Source of the DNA: an uncultured Christensenellaceae bacterium
GTDB taxonomy: Bacteria; Bacillota; Clostridia; Christensenellales; Aristaeellaceae
NCBI GenBank assembly: GCA_905234985.1
Contig: CAJOJQ010000004.1
Span: 51,592 to 115,591 of the forward strand
Direction of reading: 5' to 3'
DNA: 64,000 nucleotides
The translations under genes and the position numbers were made by a program. The notes under the pieces were generated by a model that worked only from the letters and a program-made list of their open reading frames with translations, was not told the origin of the DNA and did not search any database. Shown in pieces: positions 38,984 through 47,744 of the stretch. Each line of letters begins with the position of its first letter. Position 1 is the first letter of the stretch.

Positions 38984-41982
38984 GCCTGCATTTCCTCCTT
39001 TTTCAGCGGGACGCCCACTGTGATGATTTCAAAGGGCGAAACATAGATGCTGCTGAACGATTCCTCGTCCGCATCCTCCAGCATATTCATAAGGTATACG
39101 TCTTCCGGGAAGCGCACCAGCCTGCGGCTTCCGTCCTGTTCGGACAGGCGCAGCACGATATATTTTTCGTTTTCTGATACCTTCATGCTTTGCAGCCACA
39201 GGCCGCTTTCGCAAAGGGCCTTGCGCCACGCTTCGGGTATGTTCGGCGCGGCCTTGGTGAGCGGCACGTTATAGGCGAAGGCTAATTTGTTGATCCCCGC
39301 CTGTACCGCGTCGCCCTCGTGGGGCACGATCAGGTATTTGATGAAATGCTTTCCCATATCGCTGGTGATGTCGGGCCGGATGGTGGAGCGCAGCAGGCTC
39401 AGGCTCACTTCGCCGTCCTCGATGCCCACGCCGTACTTGCCGCTGTTGACGATAGCCACCCCCGCGCCGGTTTCGGAAAGATCGAACCACTTGTGATGAC
39501 AGACCTCGAAGCGGGCCTGCTCCCAGGTGGTGTTTTTGGTTAGCGACCGCTTGACGAACCCCGCACTGGTATCGCAGACCAGCTCCCGGGTCAGGATGTT
39601 GGGGCCGAAATTCACCTTCATCAGCCGGTGTTTTTCCTGCCAGTCCACGATGTGTTCCACCTCGATGGCCCGGCTGTCCCGGAACAGGCGGATCACCATG
39701 CGCCAGGCGCTCTTTTCCGTGGCGAAATCCACGGTGAACTCGGCGGATACGCCGTCCAGGTAGGTCAGGCGCGCTTTTTCCGTCACCGGGAGGTCGATTT
39801 CAACGTCCTTGTAATTGGGCAGGATGTCCCAGGCGTCGTACATGCCGGGGTTGTCGGCCCACAGGTGCAGCTTGTTAAAGCCCCGATCATCCCGCACCCA
39901 TTGACGGCTGCCATCTTTCTCCCACCAGGAGGCGATGCTGCCGTCTTTTTTCAGGCACAGGCGGTACAGGGGCGTATCAATGAGCAGATCGCCCTCATCA
40001 CGAACACGGGAAACGGTGAGCCAGTTTTCTTTGCCTGTCAGCGGCTTCACCGTTCCGACGGTCAGCCCGGGCAGATGGGGCCGCGCCCAGAAGCCCTTCA
40101 CGCCCTCCCGAAGGATGGGGCCGTTTTCGTCGGGGATAAAGGTAAGCGCCTCCCGATCAAAGGGCAGGGAATTGAAGTATTGATTGGCCGTGTGTTTTGC
40201 CAAAATCGCGTCCAGCTTTTGGTCGATCTCCGCGTAATCCGCCATGGCGTCCTCGTACACGGGATGGATGTGGGAACCGGGCAGGATATCGTGGAACTGG
40301 TTCAGCAGCAGCTTTTTCCAGCATTCCCGAAGCGTTTCGGCGGGATAGTCCGCGCCGTTCCAGGCGGCGATAGCGCAGAGCATTTCCGCTTCCCGGAGCT
40401 TGAATTCCAGGGTCCGGTTCATCTTTTTCAGATTGGATTTGGTGGTGAAGGTACCCCGGTGCATTTCCAGGTATAATTCCCCGTCCCAGACGGCCAGTTT
40501 TTTGTTGTCCTTCAAATTCTTATGCAGGAAATCCGCCCCACCGGTCAGCTCGATTTTGGGCATCACCGATACTTTGGGGAACCGCCGCGCCATTTCCAGC
40601 ATTTCTTCCGTCACGCCGCTGCCCCCGTCGCCGTAGCCGTACATGGACAGGGTCTGGCCTCCCACCTCCTTATCCTGGTAGGCTTCCCAGTTTTCCTGGA
40701 TCTGGCTGGGCATGTTCCAGGTGATGAAGTGGGTGGGGGGCACGCAGGCGTAAACGGCGCTCCCGTCGATACCCTTCCAGATGAAATTGTTGTGGGGGAA
40801 GCGGTTGGTATCGTTCCAGGTTGACATTTTGTTGGAAACGAAGTAATCCACTTTGGATTTTTTCAGGATCTGCGGCATGATCCAGGAATTGCCGAACACA
40901 TCCGGCAGCCAGGCGTTATCCACGGTTTCGCCGAACTTTTCCCGGAAATAGTGCTGGCCGTACAGGAATTGGCGGATGAGGCTTTCGGCGGCGGGCACGT
41001 TGCAGTCCGGCTCCACATACATGGCCCCCACCGGCTCGAACTGGCCGGAAGCGATTTTTTCTTTCAGCTCCGCGAAAATGTCGGGATAATATTTTTCCAG
41101 GGTTTCGTAGGTGTACGCCTGGGTGTGGGTATAGCGGAACTCGGGATACTTGTCCATCAGGCGAAGCTGAATCAAAATGGTGCGGGCGTTTTTCTGTACC
41201 GCGTGGATGCGCCGCCAGTAATAGGCGATATCCAAATGGGAATGGCCCACCAGCGCCACGTCGCCGCTGCCCTTGAAATCGGTGTTGGCGTAAATCACCT
41301 TTTCGATGTACGCCGCCGCTTCGTCCACGCCCGCCCAGGTGTCAAAATCCACCTTGTCCAGGGCGCGGCTCAGCTCCGCGAACAGGAATTTGCGATAATC
41401 TTCATTGAAATATTCGCTGTGAGCGATATCCATGAGCAGGATATAATCATAAATCAGGGACTGCACGTTTTCCCGGATGGTACACAGATACGCCCCTTCA
41501 AATATCTGGCGGCAGCCCCGTTTGCCCAAGGCGGCGGGGTTGCGCTCGTCGTCCGGCTTGGAGCGGTTGTAGGCCTCGATTTCAATGGTCAAATCGTCCT
41601 TGTCAATATAAGGATTCAGCAGAATCCTTTCCCGGTTGGGATCGACGCCGCCCACGTATTTTCCGTTGATTTTCACGATCATTTCCGCGGCGGTTTTCAG
41701 GGAAAAATACACGTCCCGGCCCTTAAATTCCGGCGGGATGACGGCATGCCCCTTGATGAACGCGGTGCCGTCGGGAGTGAAATACATATCGCCGTTTTTC
41801 AGGGGCCTTTCCTCACCGTCCAAATACACGTATTCGTTTTCGCTGACCTGGCGGGCGTCCCGGATCGTCAGGTCCGTGATTTCGGCCTTATGCTCATAGA
41901 CGCCCCGCTGGAGCCAATTGAAGCGCAGGTCCGTCCATTCCTCGGGCCGCATGGAGCGGCGCACCACTTTTACATGTGCCAT
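38980..41982 (-). CDS. GH38 alpha-mannosidase
   Basis: VALVGHSHLDIAYYWR; PDVFGNSWIMPQILKKSKVDYFVSNKMSTWND; NQFHDILPGSHI. Confidence 0.95.
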   Translation of the reverse strand: MAHVKVVRRSMRPEEWTDLRFNWLQRGVYEHKAEITDLTIRDARQVSENEYVYLDGEERPLKNGDMYFTPDGTAFIKGHAVIPPEFKGRDVYFSLKTAAEMIVKINGKYVGGVDPNRERILLNPYIDKDDLTIEIEAYNRSKPDDERNPAALGKRGCRQIFEGAYLCTIRENVQSLIYDYILLMDIAHSEYFNEDYRKFLFAELSRALDKVDFDTWAGVDEAAAYIEKVIYANTDFKGSGDVALVGHSHLDIAYYWRRIHAVQKNARTILIQLRLMDKYPEFRYTHTQAYTYETLEKYYPDIFAELKEKIASGQFEPVGAMYVEPDCNVPAAESLIRQFLYGQHYFREKFGETVDNAWLPDVFGNSWIMPQILKKSKVDYFVSNKMSTWNDTNRFPHNNFIWKGIDGSAVYACVPPTHFITWNMPSQIQENWEAYQDKEVGGQTLSMYGYGDGGSGVTEEMLEMARRFPKVSVMPKIELTGGADFLHKNLKDNKKLAVWDGELYLEMHRGTFTTKSNLKKMNRTLEFKLREAEMLCAIAAWNGADYPAETLRECWKKLLLNQFHDILPGSHIHPVYEDAMADYAEIDQKLDAILAKHTANQYFNSLPFDREALTFIPDENGPILREGVKGFWARPHLPGLTVGTVKPLTGKENWLTVSRVRDEGDLLIDTPLYRLCLKKDGSIASWWEKDGSRQWVRDDRGFNKLHLWADNPGMYDAWDILPNYKDVEIDLPVTEKARLTYLDGVSAEFTVDFATEKSAWRMVIRLFRDSRAIEVEHIVDWQEKHRLMKVNFGPNILTRELVCDTSAGFVKRSLTKNTTWEQARFEVCHHKWFDLSETGAGVAIVNSGKYGVGIEDGEVSLSLLRSTIRPDITSDMGKHFIKYLIVPHEGDAVQAGINKLAFAYNVPLTKAAPNIPEAWRKALCESGLWLQSMKVSENEKYIVLRLSEQDGSRRLVRFPEDVYLMNMLEDADEESFSSIYVSPFEIITVGVPLKKEEMQA

Positions 41983-41997
41983 CTGCTTTCCCTCCCG

Positions 41998-42234
41998 TCA
42001 ATCCTGGTCCCAGAAAAAGGGCTTTTTGCGCACGGGAATCACAGTGACCGTCTGCCCTTTATCTTCTTTGATTTTTTGTTCGATCCAGGCCGTGCAGCGA
42101 TTCAGGATCATGCATTTGGAACATTCCCCCCGGAAAACGAGGGTGAGCCTGTCCCCCTCCAGGGAGTGAAATTCCACCCAGCCGCCGTCGCCCTGGATGC
42201 GGGGGGCCAAAACGGTTTCGATATATTTCTTCAC
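41998..42234 (-). CDS. NifU C-terminal-like small protein
   Basis: VLAPRIQGDGGWVEFHSLEGDRLTLVFRGECSKC...AWIEQKIKE; DGG and CxxC layout like the NifU Fe-S scaffold domain. Confidence 0.65.
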   Translation of the reverse strand: MKKYIETVLAPRIQGDGGWVEFHSLEGDRLTLVFRGECSKCMILNRCTAWIEQKIKEDKGQTVTVIPVRKKPFFWDQD

Positions 42235-42454
42235 GAAAGGCCACGCTCCTTATCCGTATGAAAATCCTCGCGTTTTCATTATAAACGAAAACGAGCGGGC
42301 TTGGCAAGTCTTTCCTGAACGCGCGGGTCTGCCCGAAAATCAGGGAAACAGGCAATCGTTCCGGTTTTTCGGCGGTTTTTTGTGAAAAGAATGGATTGAT
42401 TCTAATTTGTTATAAATGATTCCATATAACTATCAATATTATATAGATTTTATA

Positions 42455-42484
42455 TTGAATTTTTGTGCAATTTGGATATATAAT
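42455..42484 (+). promoter_or_regulatory. Putative promoter of the SBP gene
   Basis: TTGAAT (42455-42460), 18-bp spacer, TATAAT (42479-42484). Confidence 0.55.
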
Positions 42485-42552
42485 GAACCATAAAGACATC
42501 GGAACACTTCGGCAGAATCATCCTTCCGATGGAAAAAAAGGAGGAATACGAC

Positions 42553-43896
42553 ATGAAAAGAACGCTTTCCCTTGCGCTTGCATGCATGATGGCACTGGTG
42601 CTGGTACTCTCGGCGGCCCCCGCGCTTGCTGAAAAGACAATCGTCAAATACTGGAGCAACGACCGCCACGACGAAGTGTACATGACCGCCATGATCGAAA
42701 AATTCAATGCCGAGCATGACGACATCGAAATCAAAATGACCATCATGACCGACGATTTCGAGAATTCCATCCTGCTGGCCTATCAGGGCGGCACCGCTCC
42801 TGATCTGGTGGGTCAGAGCATCGATGTGAAGAACTTCGCTGACATCGGCGCCATCGTGAACCTGCGTCCCTACATCGAAAAGGACGAGGAATATCAGAAG
42901 GTCAACGAGCCTTTCTCCCACATGTTTGAAGGCAAGAACGCTATCGGCGATGAAATCTACTGGGTAGCTTCCGGTATTCGTTCCGGCGTGCGCATCGAAT
43001 ACAACAAGGCTCTGCTGGAAGCCTCCGGCTTTGAAGGCATCCCCGCCACCCTGCCTGAATACATTGAAATGGCCAAGAAGATCACCGAAGACGGCGCAAA
43101 GAACGATCCTGTGACCTACGGCATCGGCTTCACCTCTTCTTCTCCCTTTGAACGTCAGCTGGAAATGATGGCTCAGGTCTCCGGCGTGTACTATTATGAC
43201 TATGCCAACGGCAAGTTTGACTTCACTGGCTACAAACCCTTCCTGGAAGCGGGCCGTGAGCTGGTGGCTGTGGCTTATCCCGATCAGCAGGGCGTAGACA
43301 ACATGCGCGCTCAGTTTGCCGCCGGCGCTTTCGCGCTGTGGGGCAACGCTTCTCAGGAAGTCAACGTGTTCACCAACCAGTTCCCCATTGAAGGCTTTGA
43401 ATGGGGCGTAGCTCCCGTTCCCTCCCTGGATGGCCAAATCAAAGGTGCGTTGGAAACCAATCCCAACAAGGGCTACATCATGATGAGCTCCTCCAAGAAC
43501 AAGGATGCTGCTTGGGAAGTGATCAAGTATTTCCAGAGCGAAGAATTCCTGGTTGGTTATATGGAGGGCGGCAATGATCTGCCTATCACTTCCTATATCA
43601 ATGAACGCATTGACCACAGCAAGATGGGCCGCTTGGGAGACTTCTCTTTGCTGGAATATGAATCTGTGTATCCGCAAGTTCCCTCCATCAACCTGACCGG
43701 TGACAACTACCGCACCGTACTGTGGAACGCCATCATGGGCTATGTGGATATCGATGCCGCCATCGAAGACCTGAATACCCGCTACAACCAGTGCTACGAC
43801 GACGATATTATGTACGGCTCCGTGCAGCGTTTGGTCATCAGGGATTACAATCCTCTCCAGCCCTCTGCCGGTACCGCCGAATATCTGGACAAGTAA
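42553..43896 (+). CDS. Sugar ABC transporter extracellular solute-binding protein
   Basis: Signal peptide MKRTLSLALACMMALVLVLSAAPALA; KYWSNDRHDEVYMTAMIEKFNAEHDDIEI. Confidence 0.93.
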   Translation: MKRTLSLALACMMALVLVLSAAPALAEKTIVKYWSNDRHDEVYMTAMIEKFNAEHDDIEIKMTIMTDDFENSILLAYQGGTAPDLVGQSIDVKNFADIGAIVNLRPYIEKDEEYQKVNEPFSHMFEGKNAIGDEIYWVASGIRSGVRIEYNKALLEASGFEGIPATLPEYIEMAKKITEDGAKNDPVTYGIGFTSSSPFERQLEMMAQVSGVYYYDYANGKFDFTGYKPFLEAGRELVAVAYPDQQGVDNMRAQFAAGAFALWGNASQEVNVFTNQFPIEGFEWGVAPVPSLDGQIKGALETNPNKGYIMMSSSKNKDAAWEVIKYFQSEEFLVGYMEGGNDLPITSYINERIDHSKMGRLGDFSLLEYESVYPQVPSINLTGDNYRTVLWNAIMGYVDIDAAIEDLNTRYNQCYDDDIMYGSVQRLVIRDYNPLQPSAGTAEYLDK

Positions 43897-43933
43897 TTGA
43901 TTCAGCGCCGCAAAGGCGCATCAACCAATGCGG

Positions 43934-43980
43934 AAAGGCCGTCCGCAGCGGACGCGCGAGCATCCCTGCGGATGGCCTTT
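43934..43980 (+). other. Intercistronic hairpin / attenuator-like structure between SBP and permease
   Basis: AAAGGCCGTCCGCAG ... CTGCGGATGGCCTTT, 15-bp stem with one G-T pair, followed by T-rich tract; smaller hairpin at 43897-43924 precedes it. Confidence 0.75.
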
Positions 43981-44015
43981 TCAATGGTTTTGAACACGAA
44001 AAGGGGGTTTCGCCT

Positions 44016-44972
44016 GTGAGCGAACAACACCTGCAGCTGCGGCACACGGATATGCCGCCAAGGCCCGTCAATAAAAAGATGCGGCTCAAGGAAAGCGGCG
44101 GATTGGCCGCCGGCCTTATGCTGGCCCCGTCGCTGATCTTTCTGTGCATCTGCTCCATTTATCCCTTCATCTGGATTTTCCGCTATATCGGGTATAATTA
44201 TAATGGCTTTACCGCCCGCTATGTGGGTACGGCCAATTTTACCCGCATGTTCAACGATGCCACCTTCTGGGGCAGCGTGCTGACCACCTTTGAATACGCC
44301 TTCTGGAAGCTGATCATCATTATCCCGCTGGCGCTGATCATGGCTGTACTGCTGAACCAGAAGCTTCGCGGCTCCAGCTTCTTCCGCGGCGCGTTCTTCA
44401 TGCCCACGGTCATCGCCACCTCCATTTCCGGTATGATCTTCACCTTCATTTTCGCCACCCAGAACGGCATTCTGAACAATATCATGCAGACCGTGGGCCT
44501 CATGGGCACGCCCATCAACTGGCTGATGGATCAGGGCTTCGCCATGGAGGCCGTCATGATCCTGTCGGTGTGGGCGGGCTTTGGCAACTACATGCTGTAC
44601 TTCGTCACCGGCATGACCTCCATTTCCGAGGACGTGTACGAATCCAGCCGCATCGACGGAGCCAACGCCGTGCAGACCTTCTTCAAGATCACCCTGCCCA
44701 TGCTGTCCCCCGTGCTGAAGGTGGTGCTGATGCTGGCCATCACCGGCGCGTTCAAGGATTACGAGGCTATCATGGTACTCACCAACGGCGGTCCCGGCTC
44801 CCGCACCAACGTCATGTTCCTGTACATCTTCAAGCTCATTTTCGGCACCGCCGACAACGCCCGCATGCAGATCGGCTACGGTGCGCTGCTGAGCCTGATG
44901 GCGGCCGTGATCGTGGGCGCTGTGACCATCATCTACAATCTGGTCGCCAAGCGGCTGGACGACGTGGTGTAA
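44016..44972 (+). CDS. Sugar ABC transporter permease (GTG start)
   Basis: TM segments; YESSRIDGANAVQTFFKITLPMLSP; upstream in-frame ORF extension rejected. Confidence 0.9.
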   Translation: MSEQHLQLRHTDMPPRPVNKKMRLKESGGLAAGLMLAPSLIFLCICSIYPFIWIFRYIGYNYNGFTARYVGTANFTRMFNDATFWGSVLTTFEYAFWKLIIIIPLALIMAVLLNQKLRGSSFFRGAFFMPTVIATSISGMIFTFIFATQNGILNNIMQTVGLMGTPINWLMDQGFAMEAVMILSVWAGFGNYMLYFVTGMTSISEDVYESSRIDGANAVQTFFKITLPMLSPVLKVVLMLAITGAFKDYEAIMVLTNGGPGSRTNVMFLYIFKLIFGTADNARMQIGYGALLSLMAAVIVGAVTIIYNLVAKRLDDVV

Positions 44973-44987
44973 AGGAGGGAAAGCGAT

Positions 44988-45860
44988 ATGGCAAAAAACA
45001 GAGCGCAGATCGTTTACTCTCCCCAGCAAAAGGCCATCCGCGGCCTTCTGTGGCTGCTGCTGGTCTTTATGACTGTGGTGGTCATTTTCCCGGTGGCCTA
45101 CGTCATTTTGGGTTCCTTCAAGGAGAATCAGGAATTGCTGCTGGGCGGCTCCAACGTGTTCCCCCAGAAATGGATCATCCAGAACTACATCGACGCCTGG
45201 GAGCAGGCGAACTTCGCCGTTTACACCAAGAACAGCCTGATCCTGTCCATCGGCGTGATGGTGCTGTCCCTGATTATTTCCACCATGGCGGGCTATGTGT
45301 TCTCCCGCAAAACCTTCTGGGGCAAGGAAATCATCTATGGCGTCTTCACCGCCTTCATGTTCATCAACGTGGGTTCCGTTTCCCTGCGCCCCTTGTATGA
45401 ACTGGCCGTGGGCGTCAACATCCACACCAGCCTCTGGCCCGTGGTGCTGTTCTCCGCCGGCGGCGGTCAGGCCACCTACATCTTCCTCTGCCGGGGCTAT
45501 GTGAACTCTGTGCCCCGGGAACTGGACGAAGCCGCCCGCATCGACGGCTGCACCTTCTTCCAGACCTACTATAAGATCATCCTGCCCATGCTGAAGCCCG
45601 TGCTGGCCACCATCGCCATCCTGTCCTTCCGCCAGGGCTGGAACGAGTACATCATGCCCCGCGTGTTCACCATGACCAACGACAGCCTGCGCCCCCTGAC
45701 CGTGGGCGTGAACATGCTGAAAAACGCGGGCGACGGCGCGGCGGCCTGGAACATCATGTTCGCGGGCGCGACCATCGCCATCATCCCCATCCTGGTCGTG
45801 TTCATCTGCTTCAGCCGCTACTTCATGGGAGGCCTGACGGCAGGCGCGGTCAAGGGATAA
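44988..45860 (+). CDS. Carbohydrate ABC transporter permease
   Basis: DEAARIDGCTFFQTYYKIILPMLKP; C-terminal YFMGGLTAGAVKG. Confidence 0.93.
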   Translation: MAKNRAQIVYSPQQKAIRGLLWLLLVFMTVVVIFPVAYVILGSFKENQELLLGGSNVFPQKWIIQNYIDAWEQANFAVYTKNSLILSIGVMVLSLIISTMAGYVFSRKTFWGKEIIYGVFTAFMFINVGSVSLRPLYELAVGVNIHTSLWPVVLFSAGGGQATYIFLCRGYVNSVPRELDEAARIDGCTFFQTYYKIILPMLKPVLATIAILSFRQGWNEYIMPRVFTMTNDSLRPLTVGVNMLKNAGDGAAAWNIMFAGATIAIIPILVVFICFSRYFMGGLTAGAVKG

Positions 45861-45863
45861 AAT

Positions 45864-46078
45864 CGCATCGCCAAAGGCGATGCGCCATCGAAAGTCCGCT
45901 AAAGCAGTCTTTCGATGGGTACATCAATTTGCTGTAAAATGGCATTTCCGCCCTAAAAGGGCGGAAACGCTCATTTTACGGTCGCAAATTGATAGCGGAA
46001 GCGGTCAAGGGCCGCTCCTCGGCGACGTACACGCCGCCGCCTGCGGATTACAATCGAAGGGCCTGCGGGCCCTTCGAT
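45864..46078. other. Array of consecutive stem-loops in intergenic region
   Basis: Stems at 45864-45884 (9 bp), 45886-45917 (9 bp), 45923-45993 (nested 10+8+10 bp), 46053-46078 (11 bp). Confidence 0.75.
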
Positions 46079-46158
46079 GCATCCCGGGGTTTTCGTTCGT
46101 CTGATCCTGCGGCGCAAATCCGCAAGCTGTGTCTGTATCAGCGCAAAAGGAGAAGAAC

Positions 46159-47733
46159 ATGCGGGGAGCAGAAAAGATTTCTTATCCCGATTTAGGCCAT
46201 ATTTATCCCGGCGATTATCTGGAAAGCATTCCGTATGCTGATTATATCCATAAAGATCAGCCCCTGCCGGAGGGCAAGCGGGTGTTCGATATCCGGGATT
46301 TCGGTGCGGTGCCGGACGACAAGCTGAATACTGAACCCATTCGCTTAGCCTGCGAAGCCTGCCGGGACGCGGGGAGCGGCGTGGTGCTGGTGGCGGGCGG
46401 CGCGTACAAAACGGGCACGGTGCGGCTGTACAGCCATACCACCCTGTTTATCGCCCCGGACGGGGAACTGAGGGCTTCCCGAAACGGGGAGGATATGATC
46501 GCCCGCATGCCGGGCACCCAGGACTTCGGCGCGGAATCCAGCGGCGGAGCGTTCATTCTGGCGGTGGACGCGCAAAACGTATGTATCACCGGCGGCGGCG
46601 TGATCCACGGCAATGGAGAATGGTTTGTACACGAACCGCGGAAAATACCCGCGCTTACCCCCTTTCCCACCACCATGCTGCCCACCCGCGCCCAGGCCAA
46701 GACCAGCGAAATCAACACCGTACCCGGCTCCGTTCGCACCTGCTATCGGGAGCGCATTCGCTACGCAGAGGACAAGTACGGGGAAGGCAAGCCCGTGCTG
46801 CGCCGCCCCAGCGCCATGGTGTGGCTGCTGCGGTGCCAGGACGTGCGGGTGGAAAACGTCATCCTGCGGGATTCCATGTGCTGGACCCTGCACCCCGAAG
46901 CCTGCGACGGGGTGACGGTGAAAAACGTGGTCATCGACGATAACCGCCACGTGGCCAATACGGACGGGGTGGATATTTCCGGCTGCAGCCGGGTCACGGT
47001 GGAGCATTGCTTCATTTCCTGCGCCGACGACGGGGTGTGCGTGAAAAACCCGGTGTATACGAACCGGGTTTCGGAAGAAATCACGGTCAAAAACTGCACG
47101 GTCTGCACCGTGATGAACGGCTTCAAGATCGGCACCGGCACCCGGCACGATATCCGCCATGTGACCGTGGAAGCCTGCGATTTCATCATGCCGGACATAT
47201 ATCCCGGCTCCGTGTCCGGCGTTTCCATCGAAAGCTGCGACGGTTCCCGGGTGGAGGATGTGACCGTGCGGAGTATCCGCATGAAAAACGTCCTCTGTCC
47301 CCTATACATTCTTTTGAACCGCCGCAATCAGGCGAAGGAACCCTACAGCGAGGATCCGGAGGCCCTGTACTGGGGCGGCCATATCGCGGGGGTGAAGATT
47401 TCCGGCATTTCCGCCGCAAACGCAGAATTGCCCGCCATCCTGACCGGCTACGCGGATACAACGAAGGGCGGCAGGCCCGTGCGCCGGGCCATTGAGGATA
47501 TTCAAATCAGCGATTATACTGTTACCTATCGGGACAACGAAGAAATCCTGCAAATCCCCGCGGCATTTGAAGAATTCCTCACCGATTACCCGGAAAGCAA
47601 CGCCCACGGGGACGTGGACGCCTGCGGCCTTTGGGTGCGCCACGCCGACCGGGTGAAGCTGGAAAACATTCAGGTAACGCCCCGCACCATGAATACCCGG
47701 GACACGATCAAATTATACGATGTGAACGATTAA
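46159..47733 (+). CDS. GH28 polygalacturonase-like protein
   Basis: NTDGVDISGCSRVTVEHCFISCADDGVCVKNP; NGFKIGTGTRHDIRHV. Confidence 0.92.
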   Translation: MRGAEKISYPDLGHIYPGDYLESIPYADYIHKDQPLPEGKRVFDIRDFGAVPDDKLNTEPIRLACEACRDAGSGVVLVAGGAYKTGTVRLYSHTTLFIAPDGELRASRNGEDMIARMPGTQDFGAESSGGAFILAVDAQNVCITGGGVIHGNGEWFVHEPRKIPALTPFPTTMLPTRAQAKTSEINTVPGSVRTCYRERIRYAEDKYGEGKPVLRRPSAMVWLLRCQDVRVENVILRDSMCWTLHPEACDGVTVKNVVIDDNRHVANTDGVDISGCSRVTVEHCFISCADDGVCVKNPVYTNRVSEEITVKNCTVCTVMNGFKIGTGTRHDIRHVTVEACDFIMPDIYPGSVSGVSIESCDGSRVEDVTVRSIRMKNVLCPLYILLNRRNQAKEPYSEDPEALYWGGHIAGVKISGISAANAELPAILTGYADTTKGGRPVRRAIEDIQISDYTVTYRDNEEILQIPAAFEEFLTDYPESNAHGDVDACGLWVRHADRVKLENIQVTPRTMNTRDTIKLYDVND

Positions 47734-47744
47734 GAGGTAGAAAA

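Noticed and set aside
40951-42261. 436-aa plus-strand ORF opposite GH38
   Set aside because: His/Val/Gly-rich shadow ORF with no family signal.
43722-44015. N-terminal extension of the permease ORF (98 residues)
   Set aside because: Overlaps the SBP gene out of frame; GTG at 44016 with an AAGGGGG-type RBS and a normal permease N-terminus is the better start.
43902-45425. 507-aa minus-strand ORF opposite two permeases
   Set aside because: Extreme His/Gly/Asp bias, typical of the complement of high-GC membrane protein genes.
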